From: Rhodopirellula sp.
GTDB lineage: Bacteria; Planctomycetota; Planctomycetia; Pirellulales; Thermoguttaceae
Direction: 5' to 3'
NCBI GenBank assembly: GCA_012728855.1
Contig: JAAYEH010000080.1
Span: 25,136-89,135, forward strand
DNA: 64,000 nt
How positions within the stretch are numbered: the stretch's first letter is position 1; each line of letters opens with the position of its first letter. Under the pieces are notes generated by a model. It saw nothing but the letters and a program-made list of their open reading frames with translations. It was not told where the DNA came from and searched no databases. Positions 1-8,008 of this stretch are shown here, one piece after another. Both the position numbers and the translations under genes were made by a program.

Positions 1-68
1 GTCTTTTGGCTCGCCTGGGATGGGAGTTTGATCGACGATGACGACTGGTGCTCTGGTATTGGATTAGG

Positions 69-551
69 ATGGAGCCTCCTATGGTCGAGAGGAACGATTC
101 AACGCATGAGCGACGGTTCTGGTTGGTTCTTGTCTGCCTGCTTGTGGCGCCGACCGTCGCGCTGATTCTGCTGCCGGCGCTTGGGCAGTCGCCGGGGTTC
201 CTGTATTTGCGGCAATTCGCCATTGGTGGATTGATCGCGATCGGGGTTGGGGCGACCATCGTGAGCATGGGACGCCCGGTCGAATACGCCGAGACCGCAG
301 ACCCGCAACTCATCGCCAAGATGGCCGACCCGGCCAAGCTGTATCGAAGTCAAAGAATAACGGCATTCGCGATCGGGTTGGGAGGGCTTTGCCCGATCAT
401 GGTGTATGCCGCATCGGTGGGTCAATTCGCTGAGTTCGGCGGTTTTCTGATTGCTCCCTTGGTCCTCATCGGGCCGGGTCTCTGGATACGCGAAGTCGTT
501 TGGGGGCATCCAACGCAGCCGAACGCCGACCAAGAAAAAGACTCTCCGTGA
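69..551 (+). CDS. Small multi-pass membrane protein of unknown function
   Basis: I do not recognise a family. The product is about 160 residues and shows four hydrophobic stretches that look like membrane helices: WLVLVCLLVAPTVALILL, FAIGGLIAIGVGATIVS, ITAFAIGLGGLCPIMVYAA and GGFLIAPLVLIGPGLWI. The C-terminus is short, charged and probably cytoplasmic. ATG 69 is one option. ATG 81 is preceded at about seven bases by GGAG and may be the true start. A frame also opens at 48 with no obvious ribosome site. The gene ends just before a family C palindromic element at 556. The window begins too close upstream to judge an operon. It is likely an inner-membrane protein; function unknown. Confidence 0.6.
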   Translation: MEPPMVERNDSTHERRFWLVLVCLLVAPTVALILLPALGQSPGFLYLRQFAIGGLIAIGVGATIVSMGRPVEYAETADPQLIAKMADPAKLYRSQRITAFAIGLGGLCPIMVYAASVGQFAEFGGFLIAPLVLIGPGLWIREVVWGHPTQPNADQEKDSP

Positions 552-555
552 ATAT

Positions 556-675
556 TCAAACTGTAAACGGAATTGGAGAAAGGACTGGCATCGAGCGTGG
601 TTTTGGCCCGGAACTGCCGAGGAAACGCCGACCACTCGGCGCCTGCCCCCTTTTCAACTCCGTTTAGAGTTTGAG
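556..675. repeat. Dispersed palindromic element, family C (REP-like)
   Basis: The outer arms read TCAAACTGTAAACGGA and, inverted, TCCGTTTAGAGTTTGA. The inner arms are degenerate versions of the pair GGGGACTGGC / GCCTGTCCCC. The whole unit has an inverted relative at 51686-51788 that shares the outer arms and the internal segment around TTTTGGCCCGGAA. It therefore looks like a mobile hairpin of about 110 bases and not a gene-specific terminator. It fills part of the 552-952 gap. Confidence 0.7.
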
Positions 676-824
676 TACCGTAGCTGTTCCCTAATGGGCT
701 GCGGCCATTCGGGTACTTGCGAGTTGAGGTATTGCGTGATCCGCCGTCTTTTCCCACAATCCAGCATTCCAACATTCCATTTACTCCACCACTCCAACCG
801 CCGTTCTGGTTGCGGCTCAGTAGC

Positions 825-889
825 AGCAGCCCGGCTGCTTCGGAGCAGCCGGGCTGTTCATGGGTCTGGCGTCGAGCAGCCGGGCTGCT
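825..889. repeat. Cluster of three family A palindromes
   Basis: AGCAGCCCGGCTGCT lies at 825-839, AGCAGCCGGGCTG at 844-856 and AGCAGCCGGGCTGCT at 875-889. The same core recurs at 27245-27259, 27301-27315, 41750-41763 and 56832-56844, with a partial copy near 38878. Adjacent copies can pair with each other. The rest of the 552-952 gap shows no coding signal. Confidence 0.7.
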
Positions 890-952
890 TGCACGATCGC
901 TCTGCGCCGCGTTAGGCTGGATGGTTTGGCGGTTTTTCCCCGGAGCCAACCG

Positions 953-2047
953 ATGACGAGCCAACCTCCGTTGCGGCGCGACCGACTTCGCCGAGCCCTC
1001 CACAAGCCCGCAGCCGACGCCATCCTGGTCACCAATTTCACCAATGTGACCTACCTGAGCGGATTCACCGGCGATGACAGCTTCTTGTTGGTTCGCAACG
1101 ATGGCGAACTGCTCATCAGCGACCCCAGATACACCACCCAGTTGGGCGAGGAATGCCCCGGGGTGGAGTTGTTGATACGCAAGCCGGGCGTACAGATGCT
1201 GCAGGCCGTGGTCAAAACGCTCAAGTCGGCGAAAATCCGACGACTGGCCATCGAAGGGGACTCGATGACGGTCGCCCTGCGTGAAAAGATCGCCGCGGAA
1301 CTGCCTAAACTCGATATCGTGACCACCTCCGGTCTGGTCGAGCGTCTGCGACGGACGAAGGATCGCTACGAAATCGAGGCGATGCGGCAAGCCGCCCGCT
1401 ACGCCGAAAAATCCTTCGCGGCGATCCGCGCAGCGTTGCAACCCGAGCAGACCGAGCGCGAGGTTGCCAACGAGTTGGAACACCAGATGCGGCGGTTTGG
1501 CGCTCGCGGAGCGGCTTTCCCGAGCATCGTGGCGACCGGGCCACGAGCGGCCCTGCCCCACGCCACCGCCACCGACCGTACGATCGGTTCCAGCGGCTTC
1601 GTCCTCATCGATTGGGGGGCCAATGGGGGGCTGTATTGCAGCGACTTGACGCGCGTTCTTGTCACAGGTAAAATTTCGCCCAAACTCGAACGCATCTATA
1701 GAGTTGTGTTGAAAGCGCAACTCAAGGCGATCGCCGCGATTCGCCCCGGAGTTGTGGCTGCGGATGTGGATCGTGTGGCGCGTGACGTGATTGGCGACGC
1801 CGGTTTCGGGCGGTACTTCGGGCATGGCCTGGGGCATGGACTTGGTCTGGAGGTGCATGAAGCACCTCGGCTGGCGGTGAACCAGAAGACGGTGCTGAAA
1901 CCGGGAATGGTCGTGACCGTCGAGCCAGGGATTTACCTTCCTGGCTGGGGTGGGGTACGTATTGAAGATGACGTTCTGGTGACGCGAACGGGCCACGAAG
2001 TCCTGACGGCCGTGCCGAAACAATTCGAAGAAGTTCTCGTCCGCTGA
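953..2047 (+). CDS. M24-family metallopeptidase (Xaa-Pro aminopeptidase/dipeptidase type)
   Basis: This is a cytosolic dinuclear-metal aminopeptidase predicted to remove residues next to proline. A creatinase-type N-terminal domain (about residues 1-130) is followed by a pita-bread catalytic domain. The five metal ligands are visible: Asp220 (LIDWGA), Asp231 (CSDLTRV), His295 (GHGLGLEVHE), Glu324 (VEPGIY) and Glu338 (RIEDDV). ATG 953 was chosen because it gives a normal 364-residue protein. The open frame continues upstream to 860, but that part is translated palindromic repeat. accB-accC follows after about 100 bases. In many bacteria the order is peptidase-efp-accB-accC; here efp is absent from that position. 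Confidence 0.88.
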   Translation: MTSQPPLRRDRLRRALHKPAADAILVTNFTNVTYLSGFTGDDSFLLVRNDGELLISDPRYTTQLGEECPGVELLIRKPGVQMLQAVVKTLKSAKIRRLAIEGDSMTVALREKIAAELPKLDIVTTSGLVERLRRTKDRYEIEAMRQAARYAEKSFAAIRAALQPEQTEREVANELEHQMRRFGARGAAFPSIVATGPRAALPHATATDRTIGSSGFVLIDWGANGGLYCSDLTRVLVTGKISPKLERIYRVVLKAQLKAIAAIRPGVVAADVDRVARDVIGDAGFGRYFGHGLGHGLGLEVHEAPRLAVNQKTVLKPGMVVTVEPGIYLPGWGGVRIEDDVLVTRTGHEVLTAVPKQFEEVLVR

Positions 2048-2148
2048 GGAACCGCAAAAAACAAGGTGCCTGTGCCCTGCCCGTGCTTTCCCAAGCCGCC
2101 TCTTCGCGGCGCTCGAGTCGTGCGAAGGTCCCTACCGGGAGTGCTTTT

Positions 2149-2628
2149 ATGTCCGGAACGAATCCCACCCAAGATGTCTTCGACGTGCGAAGAATTCGCC
2201 GTCTGGTTGCGCTGATGCAGGAACACGACCTGAGCGAAATTGATCTGCGCCAGGGCGATACGCGAGTGGTGCTGCGGCGCGGCGGAGATGCCGCGCCGGC
2301 CCGCCCAGCGCCGGCGCCGGTTTCCCTTGTACCGGCCGAGCCTGTGACCGTGCCGGCCGCGGCTGCACCGGTTCAAGAAGAGCATATCGCGGTGATCCGC
2401 AGCCCGATGGTCGGCACCTATTACTCGGCGCCGGATCCCGACTCGGCGGCCTTCGTCAAGGTGGGCGACTCGATCGGCCCGGACACCACGGTTTGCATCG
2501 TCGAGGCGATGAAGGTTTTTAACCAGATTCCCGCCGAGGTCGCCGGGAAGATCGTTGCCGTGCTGGTCGAGAACGGTGAATCGGTGGAGTTCGGTCAGCC
2601 GCTGTTCAAGGTCGATACGAGGCAGTGA
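2149..2628 (+). CDS. accB: Biotin carboxyl carrier protein of acetyl-CoA carboxylase
   Basis: It carries the biotin that is carboxylated by AccC and used to make malonyl-CoA for fatty acid synthesis. The 159-residue product has an N-terminal helical segment, an Ala/Pro-rich linker (about residues 47-75) and a C-terminal biotinyl domain. The biotin-accepting lysine is Lys122 in VEAMKVF. ATG 2149 has GGGAG eight bases upstream and gives the family's usual length. The stop overlaps the accC start as TGATG, so the two genes are translationally coupled. Confidence 0.95.
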   Translation: MSGTNPTQDVFDVRRIRRLVALMQEHDLSEIDLRQGDTRVVLRRGGDAAPARPAPAPVSLVPAEPVTVPAAAAPVQEEHIAVIRSPMVGTYYSAPDPDSAAFVKVGDSIGPDTTVCIVEAMKVFNQIPAEVAGKIVAVLVENGESVEFGQPLFKVDTRQ

Positions 2629-3971
2629 TGTTCAAGCGCATTCTAGTAGCCAATCGCGGCGAGATCGCCTTGCGCATCCTCCGCGCGTGCCGCGAACTGG
2701 GAGTCGAGACGGTCGCTATCTTCAGTGAGGCCGATCGCGGTGCAGCCTATCTCGAATTGGCCGACGAAGCTTACTGTGTCGGCCCGGCCAAAGCCGGCGA
2801 GAGCTACCTGAAGATCGACCGGGTGATCAGCGCGGCGGAGATCGGCAACGTCCAGGCGATCCATCCCGGCTACGGCTTCCTGGCGGAGAACGCTCATTTC
2901 GCCGAGGTCTGCCGCAGTTGCCAGATCGAGTTCATCGGTCCCAGCCACGAGGCGATGGCATTGCTCGGCGACAAGAATGCGGCGCGGCGGCTGGCCATGG
3001 AAGCCGGGGTGCCGACGGTGCCCGGAAGCGAGGGGCTCGTCGAGGAGGAGTCCGAAGCGTTGGCGGTGGCTCACCGCATCGGGTTCCCTGTTCTGGTCAA
3101 GGCGTCGGCGGGAGGAGGTGGACGCGGCATGCGCGTCGCGCTGAACGACCTGGCCTTGAAATCGGCCGTGCAGCAGGCCCAGGCCGAGGCGGCGGCGGCG
3201 TTCGGCAACGGCGACGTCTACATCGAGAAATACGTCGAGCATCCGCGGCACGTGGAAGTCCAGATCCTCGGCGATTTGCACGGCAACGTCGTCCACCTCT
3301 GGGAGCGCGACTGCACCATGCAGCGGCGCCATCAGAAATTGATCGAAGAGAGCCCCGCCCCGAGCCTCGACGACAATATCCGCCGCACGATCTGCGAGTC
3401 GGCGGTGCGACTGGTCAAGGCCGCCAACTACACCAACGCGGGCACGGTGGAATTCATTGTCGACCGCCAGGGGAATTTCTACTTCATCGAGGTCAATGCC
3501 CGCATCCAGGTCGAGCACCCCGTCACCGAACTGGTCACCGGCATCGATCTGATCAAGACCCAGCTCCGCGTGGCCGCCGGAGAGCCTTTGCCGTTCCGGC
3601 AGGAAGACGTCGTGTCGCGCGGCGCCGCCATCGAATGCCGCATCAATGCCGAGGATCCCACGAAAAACTTCCGACCGTCGCCGGGCAGAATCGAGCGCAT
3701 GATTATCCCCGGCGGGCATGGTGTTCGCTGGGATTCACACGCTTACGCCGGCTACGAAGTCTCTCCCTTCTACGATTCGATGATCGGCAAGCTGCTGGTG
3801 CATCAACCGACCCGCGAAGAGGCGATCGCCTGTATGCGGCGGGCCTTGATAGAATTGAAAATCGAAGGGATCTCGACGACGATCCCCCGTCACCTGGAAA
3901 TCCTCAGCCACTCCGCCTTTACCGAGGCCCGCGTCGATACCACGTTCATCGAGCGGACATGGCCGGGGTGA
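2628..3971 (+). CDS. accC: Biotin carboxylase subunit of acetyl-CoA carboxylase
   Basis: This ATP-grasp enzyme carboxylates the biotin on AccB using bicarbonate and ATP. The 447-residue length is typical. Visible family features are the N-terminal [17 protein letters not shown], the glycine-rich ATP loop [23 protein letters not shown], the metal-site stretch [16 protein letters not shown] and the C-terminal YDSMIGKL. The ATG at 2628 shares its A with the accB stop. An in-frame GTG at 2625 is the less likely alternative. The carboxyltransferase subunits are not in this window. Confidence 0.96.
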   Translation: MFKRILVANRGEIALRILRACRELGVETVAIFSEADRGAAYLELADEAYCVGPAKAGESYLKIDRVISAAEIGNVQAIHPGYGFLAENAHFAEVCRSCQIEFIGPSHEAMALLGDKNAARRLAMEAGVPTVPGSEGLVEEESEALAVAHRIGFPVLVKASAGGGGRGMRVALNDLALKSAVQQAQAEAAAAFGNGDVYIEKYVEHPRHVEVQILGDLHGNVVHLWERDCTMQRRHQKLIEESPAPSLDDNIRRTICESAVRLVKAANYTNAGTVEFIVDRQGNFYFIEVNARIQVEHPVTELVTGIDLIKTQLRVAAGEPLPFRQEDVVSRGAAIECRINAEDPTKNFRPSPGRIERMIIPGGHGVRWDSHAYAGYEVSPFYDSMIGKLLVHQPTREEAIACMRRALIELKIEGISTTIPRHLEILSHSAFTEARVDTTFIERTWPG

Positions 3972-4019
3972 CGGCGGCGAGAATATCCGGTTCAGGAATA
4001 CCAACCGTAGGAGTACCCC

Positions 4020-5381
4020 ATGACCACGCCTCTTTCCAGCCCACCGCGTCCGAAGACCGATCTCGGCCGAGTCGCCATCCTCTTTTCCGGCGGTCCCGCC
4101 CCAGCGGCCAATGCCGTCATTGCCAGTGCGGCAAGTTGCTTTTCCAAGGTCGGGATCGGCGTGGTCGGCATCCGCAACGGCTACTCGCACCTGATGGATT
4201 ACAGGCCGGGCAGCCGACTTGAAGAGGGCGTGGCCTATACGATGCTCGATCATCGTGATCTGGAAGGCGCCCGCACCAGTTCCGGCATCATGATCGGCAC
4301 GGCGCGAGCCAATCCGGGCAAACAGCTCAAAGAGCCGAAGGATCTCGACGATCCCAACAAGACCGCTCCTTTGCAGACGGTGCTCGATGCGCTGCGATGG
4401 TTGGATGTCGACGCCTTGATTTCCATCGGCGGCGACGACACCCTCACCACCGCCGCCAAGTTCAAGCTCTACCAGGACCGGCAGGAGGACAAGAAGCGAA
4501 TCCGGGTGATTCATCTCCCCAAGACGATCGACAACGACTATCGCGGGATCGATTTCACCTTCGGCTACTTCACGGCCGTGGAAATGCTGGCCACGCAATG
4601 CCGCAACCTGCTGGCCGATGCCGTTTCCGCCCGCGCCTATTTCATCGCCCAGGTGATGGGCCGCAAGGCGGGGTGGCTGGCCTACGGCGCGGCGATCGCC
4701 GGTGAAGCCAACCTCGTGATCGGCCTGGAGGACATCGCCAAAGATTGGTGGTACACGGAGACGACCGTCAATCCCAAGACGGGCAAGCAGGTGATCGATG
4801 AGAAGACGGGCAAGCCGCAACAGCGAGACGTCTTCAAAGTCGACGCCGTCGTCAGCCGCATCGTCGACATGATGGAAGCACGGCACCGTGAGGGAAAGCC
4901 TTACGGCGTGATCGTGATGGCCGAGGGGCTCGGCGAGTATCTGCCGTTGGACGTGATCCAAACCTGCGTTTCCGAAGTCGATTTTCGTTGCCTCGAACCC
5001 GACGAATTCGGCCACTTCCCCGTCTCCCAACTCAAATTCAGCAGCCGCATCGGACGACTGGCCGCGGAGGATTTCCAGCGGCGGACCGGCAAAAAAGCGA
5101 AGGTCAACGGTGTGCAGTTCGGCTACGAGGTCCGCTGCCACCGTCCCACCGCCTTCGACGTCGTGCTGGGGAGCCAGTTGGGCGTGGGCGCCTACCGCGC
5201 CCTGGCTGAGGAGGGCAAAGATGGTGTGATGGTCTCGGTGAGCGGGCAACTCGCACTGCTTTATCCGCCGTTCGAGGAACTAATCGACTACGATATCCTC
5301 CGCGCCCACGACCGGCCGATCTCTCCCGGCGAGGATTTCCACCGCCTGGCGCGCTATCTGGAGCCACGCGTCGAAGAATAG
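4020..5381 (+). CDS. PPi-type 6-phosphofructokinase
   Basis: It interconverts fructose 6-phosphate and fructose 1,6-bisphosphate. The phosphate-donor site reads GGDD (residues 137-140), where ATP enzymes normally have GGDG, and the substrate motif reads PKTIDND (about 167-173) in place of GTIDND. Both changes mark the pyrophosphate-dependent branch. An MGRKAGWLA motif follows. The 453-residue length fits PPi-PFK and exceeds the roughly 320 of classic bacterial PfkA. The start is ATG 4020, 48 bases after accC, so co-transcription is possible. A reversible PPi enzyme would allow flux in both glycolytic and gluconeogenic directions. Confidence 0.92.
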   Translation: MTTPLSSPPRPKTDLGRVAILFSGGPAPAANAVIASAASCFSKVGIGVVGIRNGYSHLMDYRPGSRLEEGVAYTMLDHRDLEGARTSSGIMIGTARANPGKQLKEPKDLDDPNKTAPLQTVLDALRWLDVDALISIGGDDTLTTAAKFKLYQDRQEDKKRIRVIHLPKTIDNDYRGIDFTFGYFTAVEMLATQCRNLLADAVSARAYFIAQVMGRKAGWLAYGAAIAGEANLVIGLEDIAKDWWYTETTVNPKTGKQVIDEKTGKPQQRDVFKVDAVVSRIVDMMEARHREGKPYGVIVMAEGLGEYLPLDVIQTCVSEVDFRCLEPDEFGHFPVSQLKFSSRIGRLAAEDFQRRTGKKAKVNGVQFGYEVRCHRPTAFDVVLGSQLGVGAYRALAEEGKDGVMVSVSGQLALLYPPFEELIDYDILRAHDRPISPGEDFHRLARYLEPRVEE

Positions 5382-5416
5382 CAACCACCCACCAAGCCAG
5401 GCATGGTTCAAGCAAC

Positions 5417-6427
5417 GTGCCACGATTTCTCAGCATCGCGTGTGTCGCATTCCTGCTCTGCGGGTGTTGGGCGCGTTCCGGCCCGGAAGTGGTCGTCTAC
5501 ACGGCTTTGGATTCCGAGTTTTCCGAGCCGATCTTCGCCGAGTTCACCCGCCAGACTGGCATCGTCGTTCGCCCGAAGTTCGACACCGAGGCGACCAAGA
5601 CCGTCGGCCTCGCCAATGCGATCCTCGCGGAGCGCGGACGGCCGCGATGCGATGTCTTCTGGAACAACGAGATCCTGAACACCTTGCGACTGCGGCAGGA
5701 AGGGCTGCTCGCCTCCTACCAGCCGGCCGTCGCGGAAACCTACCCCGCGATGTACCGTTCGCCGCAGGGCGACTGGCACGGCTTTGCCGCGCGGGCGCGG
5801 GTGTTGATCGTCAACACCGAACTGGTGCCGGAAGCGGAGCAACCGACGTCGATCCGAGACCTTGCCGATCCGAAGTGGCGGGGCAAGGCCGGGATCGCCA
5901 AACCGCTGTTCGGCACGACCGCCACCCATGCCGCCTGCCTCTTTGCCCACTGGGGCGACGACGAAGCGAAACGGTACTTTCAAGACATCCGGGACAATGA
6001 CGTCCGCATCCTCGCCGGCAACAAGCAGGTAGCGCTTTCCGTGGCGTCAGGACAGTTGGCGCTGGGCATAACCGATACCGACGATGCCGTGATCGAGCGG
6101 GAAAAGGGGATGCCGGTTGAGATCGTCTACCCGGACCAGGGCGACGGCGGCATCGGCACACTCTTCATCCCCAACACGCTTGGCATCATCGCCGGCGGCC
6201 CGAACCCTCGGGAGGCCAGGCGTCTGGTCGAGTATCTTCTCTCGTCTGAAGTCGAGGCACGATTGGCCGCCGGCCCCGGCGCCCAGATCCCGTTGGGGGA
6301 AAACGTCCAAGCCGATCTTCAAGTGGAAACGCCCGCGACCGTCAAGGCGATGCAGGTTGACTTCGAAGCCGCCGCGGACAAGTGGGACGTTGCGGCGTCT
6401 TTTATCCGCGATCATTTCACCCGCTGA
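5417..6427 (+). CDS. Periplasmic substrate-binding lipoprotein, Fe(III)/FbpA type
   Basis: This is a solute-binding protein of the extracellular family that includes iron-binding FbpA/FutA. The GTG-started product of 336 residues begins with a lipoprotein signal ending LLCGC, so the mature protein would be lipid-anchored. Family features include VVVYTALDSEFSEPIF near the mature start, CDVFWNNEIL, a hinge region around RARVLIVNTELV and YPDQGDGGIGTLFIPNT near the C-terminus. No permease or ATPase gene is adjacent, so the ligand is uncertain and the protein is an orphan here. Confidence 0.85.
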   Translation: MPRFLSIACVAFLLCGCWARSGPEVVVYTALDSEFSEPIFAEFTRQTGIVVRPKFDTEATKTVGLANAILAERGRPRCDVFWNNEILNTLRLRQEGLLASYQPAVAETYPAMYRSPQGDWHGFAARARVLIVNTELVPEAEQPTSIRDLADPKWRGKAGIAKPLFGTTATHAACLFAHWGDDEAKRYFQDIRDNDVRILAGNKQVALSVASGQLALGITDTDDAVIEREKGMPVEIVYPDQGDGGIGTLFIPNTLGIIAGGPNPREARRLVEYLLSSEVEARLAAGPGAQIPLGENVQADLQVETPATVKAMQVDFEAAADKWDVAASFIRDHFTR

Positions 6428-6436
6428 GAGGCTGTT

Positions 6437-6517
6437 CGGAAACGGGGACTGGCTCCCGGATGTTGTGTTTTCGGTCACGTGCTTGTACAAGATGTAGGGT
6501 GCCTGTCCCCGTTTCCG
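6437..6517. repeat. Family C palindromic element
   Basis: CGGAAACGGGGACTGGCTCCC at the left is matched by GGTGCCTGTCCCCGTTTCCG at the right. These form an almost perfect long stem around a loop of about 40 bases. It lies between two co-directional genes. Family C copies also occur at 556, 51566, 51686 and 60947. Confidence 0.75.
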
Positions 6518-6545
6518 GACTGCCTCTGACACTGCGGAGGGCAAC

Positions 6546-7928
6546 TTGGAAGAAAAACTTGCATTCCGAGGCGGGCCTTCGATGAGCCTGGTTCCGCTGG
6601 GCGTGTTTATCTTGGGAACCGCCGGACTGGTGCTTGCCGGCGCACCGGTGGTCGAGGGTATGATCCTCGTGGCCATGACGGGGATTTCTCTCGGCCTCCT
6701 CCTGGCGCGCGAACCGGCGGTCTACACCGACCGCGTCTTCACCAGCATGGCGGACCGCACCGCCACGGTTGCCATCGTCGCCTGGCTCTGGGCGGGGACT
6801 TTTTCCGGTATTCTGGCCGATTCGGGCCTGGTGGAAGCGATCGTCTGGGTTGCCGCCCAACTGCATGTCTCCGGCGCCGCCTTCACCGTCTTGGTGTTTG
6901 TCTCGTCGGCCTTGTTTGCCGTGACCGTGGGCACCGGCGTGGGAACCGCAGTCGGTTTTACCGCGGTGATTTATCCCGCCGGCATCGTCTTGGGAGCCAA
7001 TCCGGCCGCCGTCATGGGCGCCATCCTCAGCGGCGCCGCGCTGGGCGATAACCTGGCTCCCATCTCCGACACCACGATCGTTTCCGCGGCTACCCAGGAA
7101 ACCGACGTCGCCGGCGTCGTCCGCTCCCGGCTGAAGTACGTGCTGATCGCCGCCGGACTCTCCTGCGCCTTGTTCGCCTTGGTCGGCGGTGGGCGGGGTG
7201 AAATCGATCTGCAGCAAGCGGATGCGCTGCTGGCGCAAACGGCCAATCCCAAAGGGCTGCCTATGCTTATTCCCGCCGCGATCGTCTTCTTCGTTGCCGT
7301 CGTCGGGCGGAACTTCCTGGCAGCCTTGACCGCCGGCCTGGCCGCCGCGGCAATCATCGGACCTCTCTGCGGCGTGTTTCCTCTCGGGCAGATGTTTCAC
7401 GTGACAGCCGAGCGTTCGGTGGCAGGCAGTGCCGTCGATGGAGCGTTGTCGTTGGTTCCCACCTGCATATTGACCCTGCTCTTGGTGACCGCCATGGGAC
7501 TGATGGCCGACTCCGGCTTCCTGGCTCAATTGATGGCCTGGCTGGATCGCAAGGTCGCCCGCGGGCCCCGCGGCGCGGAAGGAACCATTGTCGCCCTCAC
7601 CTCGTTCGCGAACCTCTGTGTCTCGGTGAACACCGTGGCCATGATCGCCGTCGGACCTCTGGCGAACCAGCTTCGCAAACGGCACCAGCTCCACCCTTAC
7701 CGCAGCGCCAACCTCATGGACACGGTCTCCTGCTCCTTTCCCTACATCCTGCCTTACGCCGCGCCTTTCGTGGCCGCGGCGGCAATCCAGCACACCGTGG
7801 CCGCCCGTTATTCCTTCGTAACCGTCTTGCCGTGGGCAGAAGTGGCCCCTTACTACTTCTACGGGCTGATTCTCTTTCCGCTGATGATTGTTGCTGTGGT
7901 CACGGGGTACGGGCGGAAGACCGGCTAG
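6546..7928 (+). CDS. Na+/H+ antiporter, NhaC family
   Basis: This is a polytopic inner-membrane antiporter. The 460-residue sequence is hydrophobic throughout, with about ten predicted helices. It carries NhaC-type motifs including GAALGDNLAPISDTT (about residues 158-172) and SFPYILPYAAPF near the C-terminus. The frame begins at TTG 6546, which has a strong GGAGG five bases upstream. ATG 6582 is the alternative and would remove 12 residues. A family C palindrome occupies the upstream gap. The ion specificity is inferred from the family only. Confidence 0.85.
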   Translation: MEEKLAFRGGPSMSLVPLGVFILGTAGLVLAGAPVVEGMILVAMTGISLGLLLAREPAVYTDRVFTSMADRTATVAIVAWLWAGTFSGILADSGLVEAIVWVAAQLHVSGAAFTVLVFVSSALFAVTVGTGVGTAVGFTAVIYPAGIVLGANPAAVMGAILSGAALGDNLAPISDTTIVSAATQETDVAGVVRSRLKYVLIAAGLSCALFALVGGGRGEIDLQQADALLAQTANPKGLPMLIPAAIVFFVAVVGRNFLAALTAGLAAAAIIGPLCGVFPLGQMFHVTAERSVAGSAVDGALSLVPTCILTLLLVTAMGLMADSGFLAQLMAWLDRKVARGPRGAEGTIVALTSFANLCVSVNTVAMIAVGPLANQLRKRHQLHPYRSANLMDTVSCSFPYILPYAAPFVAAAAIQHTVAARYSFVTVLPWAEVAPYYFYGLILFPLMIVAVVTGYGRKTG

Positions 7929-8008
7929 CATCGGCTCCGGATTCCCGAAGAGTTCCCGAAAAACGTGTCGAAGGACTTTCGCGTCGCGTTCAACTTGGAG
8001 CAAGCTCG

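Noticed and set aside
422..2023. Long open frame on the minus strand over the M24 peptidase gene
   Set aside because: It is antisense to a gene with five clear metal ligands, is rich in Arg/Gly/Pro and shows no family motif; a high-GC shadow.
6437..6517. Palindrome considered as a rho-independent terminator
   Set aside because: The loop is about 40 bases, no T-run follows, and the same sequence family is dispersed across the window.
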